Shown: positions 35,963 to 38,762 of the stretch, in pieces
Position numbering within the stretch: position 1 is the first letter of the stretch
Layout of the letters: each line of letters begins with the position of its first letter
Source: JAAUQA01 sp036351435
GTDB taxonomy: Bacteria; Pseudomonadota; Gammaproteobacteria; Competibacterales; Competibacteraceae
Reading direction: 5' to 3'
Length of the DNA stretch: 38,762 nt
Assembly: GCA_036351435.1 (NCBI GenBank)
Contig: JAZBPA010000027.1
Span: 1 to 38,762 of the forward strand
Translations under genes and position numbers: made by a program
Notes under the pieces: model-generated
Told to the model about the DNA's origin: nothing
What the model saw: only the letters and a program-made list of their open reading frames with translations
Databases searched by the model: none

Positions 35963-37046
35963 AAAGGATCTCTCTCGCGAAGGGTTTCGGCACGATCGTG
36001 CCCAGGAAACCGCGATTCGCGAATTACAACGGATTTTTGATGAACTGTTAGCTACTCCCGCCCCGACTCCTCCTAAGCGCCGGGGTTTGCTAAGTCGTTT
36101 CAAGAACCAGCCTGAACAGCGCCTACAGCCGGTGCGTGGACTCTATCTTTGGGGGGGGGTAGGACGGGGTAAAACATATCTGGTAGATCTGTTTTTCGAG
36201 GCGCTACCACTGGAGAAAAAGCAGCGGATTCATTTTCATCGCTTTATGTACAAAGTACACAGCGCCCTGCATAAACTCCAGGAACAACAAGACCCGCTGC
36301 AGTCCATCGCCCGACAGTTCGCTGAACAATCCCGCCTGCTCTGTCTGGACGAATTCTTCGTTGCTGACATCACTGATGCCATGTTGCTAGCCGGGCTGCT
36401 GGAGGCCTTGTTTAGCAACGGGGTTACGTTGATCACCACGTCTAATATTCCACCCGATGCACTGTACAAGGATGGCCTGCAGCGCGCCCGCTTTCTACCC
36501 GCCATCGACTTACTCAAGCAACATACCGCGGTCTTACGCATGGATGGAGGTACGGACTATCGGCTGCTTTATCTGAAAAAGGCAGCGGTCTATCACCATC
36601 CATTGGACGATAAGACTGCAGAGATGTTACGCGACACTTTCGAACACGTCAGTCCAGAGGCGGGGCAGGCTGGCGTCGTTTTGGAAGTAGAGAATCGCCC
36701 CATCCCCACGCAAAGGTTAGCAGATGGTGTGGTGTGGTTTGACTTTCAGGATATTTGCGACGGCCCGCGCAGTCAGGCGGATTATCTGGAAATCGCCCGC
36801 TGCTTTCACACCGTGCTAGTTGCCAATATCCCGGTCATGGACTGGCAGATGGAGAATCAGGCGCGGCGGTTCTTGAATTTGGTCGACGTGTTCTATGACC
36901 ACGGGGTTAAATTAATTATCACCGCCGCCGCTCCCGCCGAACAGTTATATCAGGGCGACAAGCTGAAATTCGAATATCAGCGCACACTCAGTCGCTTACA
37001 GGAAATGCAAGCACACGATTATTTGGCTAAGGAACATTTGCCTTAG
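35943..37046 (+). CDS. zapE: Cell-division AAA-like ATPase ZapE
   Basis: 367 residues from ATG 35943; the open frame upstream is overlap with cysQ. AFG1/YhcM-type ATPase: LYERYKKDLSREGFRHD start, Walker A GGVGRGKTYL (G71-T78), LLCLDEFFVADITDAMLLAGLL (Walker B DE), sensor LITTSNIPPDALYKDGLQR and IPVMDWQMENQARRFLNLVDVFYDHGVKLI. ZapE acts on the Z ring under stress. The Walker A codons contain a run of nine G (36151-36159), a possible slippage site. Confidence 0.95.
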   Translation: MLYERYKKDLSREGFRHDRAQETAIRELQRIFDELLATPAPTPPKRRGLLSRFKNQPEQRLQPVRGLYLWGGVGRGKTYLVDLFFEALPLEKKQRIHFHRFMYKVHSALHKLQEQQDPLQSIARQFAEQSRLLCLDEFFVADITDAMLLAGLLEALFSNGVTLITTSNIPPDALYKDGLQRARFLPAIDLLKQHTAVLRMDGGTDYRLLYLKKAAVYHHPLDDKTAEMLRDTFEHVSPEAGQAGVVLEVENRPIPTQRLADGVVWFDFQDICDGPRSQADYLEIARCFHTVLVANIPVMDWQMENQARRFLNLVDVFYDHGVKLIITAAAPAEQLYQGDKLKFEYQRTLSRLQEMQAHDYLAKEHLP

Positions 37047-37088
37047 GAACACCTGTCACAAGATTTCACCGTTTCCCCTCAATCATGT

Positions 37089-37109
37089 ACTACCTGCCTA
37101 GCAGGTAGT
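37089..37109 (-). repeat. Perfect 9-bp hairpin, right-end structure of the IS
   Basis: ACTACCTGC, loop CTA, GCAGGTAGT. It is past the tnpA stop, where the right-end recognition hairpin of an IS200 element lies. A second hairpin GCCCCC-TGGAA-GGGGGC (37118-37134) sits between it and the gene. Confidence 0.6.
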
Positions 37110-37158
37110 TTGAGGATGCCCCCTGGAAGGGGGCGACAGACCTGCCATAGGCTTAGGG

Positions 37159-37587
37159 TTAATAATGCAGAGCCAGCTGCTCTTGGTGAAGCTCTCGTTC
37201 TTCTTGGGTACGGATGTAACTGCGGATCACTGCTTCGTCCAAACCCACTGTGCTCACGCAATAGCCGCGCGACCAGAACGTGAAACCCATTACATTGCGG
37301 GTGCGCCCGTATTTGCGATGAATTGCAATAGCTGACTTACCTTTCAATTTACCAATGGCATTAGCCACACTGTATTTGGGCGAAATCCCCAAGCACATGT
37401 GGACATGATCAGGCATCACATGCCCTTCCACCACTTCGATCTCGAAGCGTCGACACAGCTCCTTGAGAATCTGGCCTACATCCCGGCGAATCGCACCAAA
37501 CATTGATTTTCGCCGGTACTTCGGTACGATCACTACGTGGTATCGACAGTACCACTTCACATGAGACTGGCTTTGCCATTCTCTCAT
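37159..37587 (-). CDS. tnpA: IS200/IS605-family Y1 transposase TnpA
   Basis: 142 residues, usual length. HUH endonuclease: the metal-binding pair is H61-V-H63 in MPDHVHMCL, and the likely nucleophile is Y124 in IRSYIRTQEE. Opening KWYCRYHVVIVPKYRRKSMFG and FWSRGYCVSTVG are typical. It cuts single-stranded DNA as a dimer. The gene looks intact. The AGGAG ribosome site lies inside the stem at 37590-37640. Confidence 0.95.
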   Translation of the reverse strand: MREWQSQSHVKWYCRYHVVIVPKYRRKSMFGAIRRDVGQILKELCRRFEIEVVEGHVMPDHVHMCLGISPKYSVANAIGKLKGKSAIAIHRKYGRTRNVMGFTFWSRGYCVSTVGLDEAVIRSYIRTQEERELHQEQLALHY

Positions 37588-37589
37588 CT

Positions 37590-37640
37590 CGATTTCTCCT
37601 CTTCTTCGGACTTGGCAGGCCCGGCCAAGAGGAGAAATCG
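37590..37640 (-). promoter_or_regulatory. Long stem hiding the tnpA ribosome site
   Basis: Two perfect 14-base arms (37590-37603 and 37627-37640; CGATTTCTCCTCTT and its complement) enclose a 23-base loop. In the minus-strand RNA the arm next to the start codon contains AGGAG, so the stem would sequester it. An inner CTTGGC/GCCAAG pairing could compete with the long stem. IS200 of Salmonella is known to limit its transposase in a similar way. Confidence 0.7.
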
Positions 37641-37688
37641 CTTCTTAGGCTACCGCAATGCCAGAAACGGCAGAGCCTTTGTTTTTCG

Positions 37689-37705
37689 CACCGCCATAGG
37701 CGGTG
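37689..37705 (-). repeat. Perfect 7-bp hairpin, left-end structure of the IS
   Basis: CACCGCC, loop ATA, GGCGGTG, located upstream of tnpA where the left-end hairpin is expected. Confidence 0.5.
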
Positions 37706-37860
37706 GCTTAGCAGTCGAGTTATATAGGGAAAAGCCGTAGCCGTAGCAACTAAGGGATGATAATGAAGTTCTGATGAGGCTCTACCCAACGGATGGTTGT
37801 GGTGCTGCCCGCTTGCGTGTTAATGGCCGCTAGTGGATCATTATTAATGGCCATTGACAC

Positions 37861-38533
37861 GTACACAGTCAAGCGCAGTATGCCTGGCGGCGGTTTCGCC
37901 GCTGGCTCGCTAATCCGCGGGTAGATGTGCATCAGCTGTATGAGGCGGTGCTTGGTCCGATGTTAGCCGAGCTGCGCGAACCCCGCTTGAAGGTGGTGTT
38001 GGATACCTTCTTGCTGTGGAATCGGTGGTGTTTAATTCGTCTGGGGCTGGTCTATCGCGGGCGCACACTACCAGCTGGTTTGGAAAGTGACCGCACAGCG
38101 CCCCAGTAGCGTAGCGTTTCGTCACTACCGGGGGATGTTACGCCATGCCGAGCGACTGTTACCGGCAGACCGGGATATCGTGTTGTTGGTTGACCGCGGG
38201 TTCACCCACGTGGCGCTAATCGACTGGGTTCATGGCCAAACGCGCTGGCATTTGCGCCTGCGACTCAAACGCGCCGGGCTGACTGCTTGGATTTGCCGGC
38301 GGGGACGGTATCGGCGCCTAGCGATTTAGGCGCATCCCCGGCAGGTGCGCTGCTATCATCATGTCACTGTCGGGGCGGCCCGCCTGGAGATGCACGTCGC
38401 GGTCGGCTGGCAACGGGGATAACGCGAACCCTGGGTTATCCGCAGTGATGGGCTGGAATACCCGAGGCCTCAACCCGCTGTTTGCGCTTTGCCGCACTCA
38501 GGCCGTCAGCTGTTTTGCATGACAAAAAACTAA
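37861..38533 (+). pseudogene. Decayed IS4-like DDE transposase
   Basis: Reads as pieces of one transposase. Frame one (from 37861): QYAWRRFRRWLANPRVDVHQ, then KVVLDTFLLWNRWCLIRLGLVYRG with the first catalytic Asp. After a frameshift near 38065 the next frame gives HYQLVWKVTAQRPSSVAFRHY and LLVDRGFTHVALIDWV with the second Asp, then QTRWHLRLRLKRAGLTAWIC. An in-frame TAG (38327-38329) and TAA (38420-38422) follow, with readable CYHHVTVGAARLEMHVAVGW and REPWVIRSDG between and after. The catalytic Glu region and the start are missing. Family by motif memory (IS4-like LDT…RGF pattern). Confidence 0.8.
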
Positions 38534-38762
38534 TGAATTCGCCAACAGTGTCAATATGTTGGGGTCTCCACGGCAGATCTGGTAGAGCCATAAAGGATTG
38601 ATTGATCGAAAAAATCGACTGTCCATTTTCTGATGTGCCACCCGGCTTATGCTATTGGCTGAGCTTGACAGGTTAAATCATCGCCCGCAACAGCTTCGGA
38701 TACAGGCGCGTCAGAGTTTAACGCACTATCGACACCGGCTCTGGCCGCCCACTCTGCACCAG
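38534..38762. other. Unassigned right edge
   Basis: No gene can be called. A frame running off the end on the plus strand (from about 38680) gives basic, Arg/Gln-rich sequence (…LDRLNHRPQQLRIQARQ…) that could be more transposon debris or the start of another gene, but it is cut by the window end. Confidence 0.3.

Larger units (their letters stand above)
37080..37740 (-). mobile_element. IS200-type insertion sequence (ends approximate)
   Basis: A single Y1-transposase gene flanked by hairpins and no tnpB, as in IS200. On the low-coordinate side, a perfect 9-bp stem at 37089-37109; on the high side, a 7-bp stem at 37689-37705. The element has no inverted-repeat ends, as expected for this family, so exact cut points cannot be set by eye. 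It lies between zapE and a decayed transposase. Confidence 0.6.

Noticed and set aside
37118..37134. GC-rich hairpin as a terminator of zapE
   Set aside because: The stem is only 6 bp and no T-run follows on the plus strand; it is more likely part of the insertion sequence.
37750..37932. Minus-strand 60-residue frame
   Set aside because: Composition is not protein-like and it overlaps the decayed transposase on the other strand.

Overview
ORGANISM. The window looks like a chromosomal segment of a non-enteric gammaproteobacterium. Evidence: the order folB / plsY / tsaD / rpsU / yqeY / dnaG / rpoD / tRNA-Ile2(CAU) matches the gammaproteobacterial macromolecular-synthesis region; glnE, nudE, yrfG, cysQ, zapE, ygiM-like and ydgA-like genes are typical of the class; groESL carries a perfect CIRCE (HrcA) operator, which enterics lack. 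I cannot name a genus. Coding density is high, with many 4-20 bp overlaps, and almost everything up to 37.05 kb is core housekeeping sequence. LAYOUT. 1-532: non-coding, with a weak gene remnant on the minus strand and a perfect 22-bp CRP-type palindrome ahead of a membrane-anchored aspartic protease (533-1054). 1059-6721 (minus): ydgA-like gene, glnE and a PLP aminotransferase. 6782-8968 (minus): groES-groEL with CIRCE, promoter and terminator. 9144-15337 (plus): cutA, a DsbD with a duplicated periplasmic N-domain, aroQ, accB, accC, prmA. 15349-18043: divergent MidA-like methyltransferase and folM-like reductase, then a ygiM-like SH3 protein. 18066-20675: folB and folK (minus), plsY (plus), tsaD (minus). 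20726-25532: rpsU, yqeY, dnaG, rpoD, then tRNA-Ile2 with its terminator. 25556-26336: a broken DUF2326 (ABC-3C-type) coiled-coil gene ending at a short repeat-like sequence, the clearest scar in the core region. 26394-31253: gspK-L-M-N without the rest of the type II secretion operon, then a lipoprotein lytic transglycosylase. 31259-33637 (minus): a large response-regulator protein with degenerate GGDEF and EAL domains. 33732-37046: yrfG (minus), nudE, cysQ, zapE. 37080-38762: mobile DNA, with an intact IS200-type tnpA next to a decayed IS4-like transposase. HOW THE GENES FIT TOGETHER. aroQ-accB-accC is the usual shikimate/fatty-acid block with prmA behind it. folB, folK and the folM-like gene are three pterin/folate genes close together. 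rpsU-dnaG-rpoD couples translation, replication priming and transcription. nudE, yrfG and cysQ are three nucleotide-cleaning hydrolases. gspKLMN plus the lytic transglycosylase suggests envelope work around a secretion machine. MOST INTERESTING. No wholly new multi-gene system is evident. The best leads are the DsbD with two electron-transfer N-domains, the FimX-like degenerate c-di-GMP protein, the defence-type gene scar separating tRNA-Ile2 from an orphan gspKLMN, and two perfect palindromic candidate operators (421-442 and 20764-20780).
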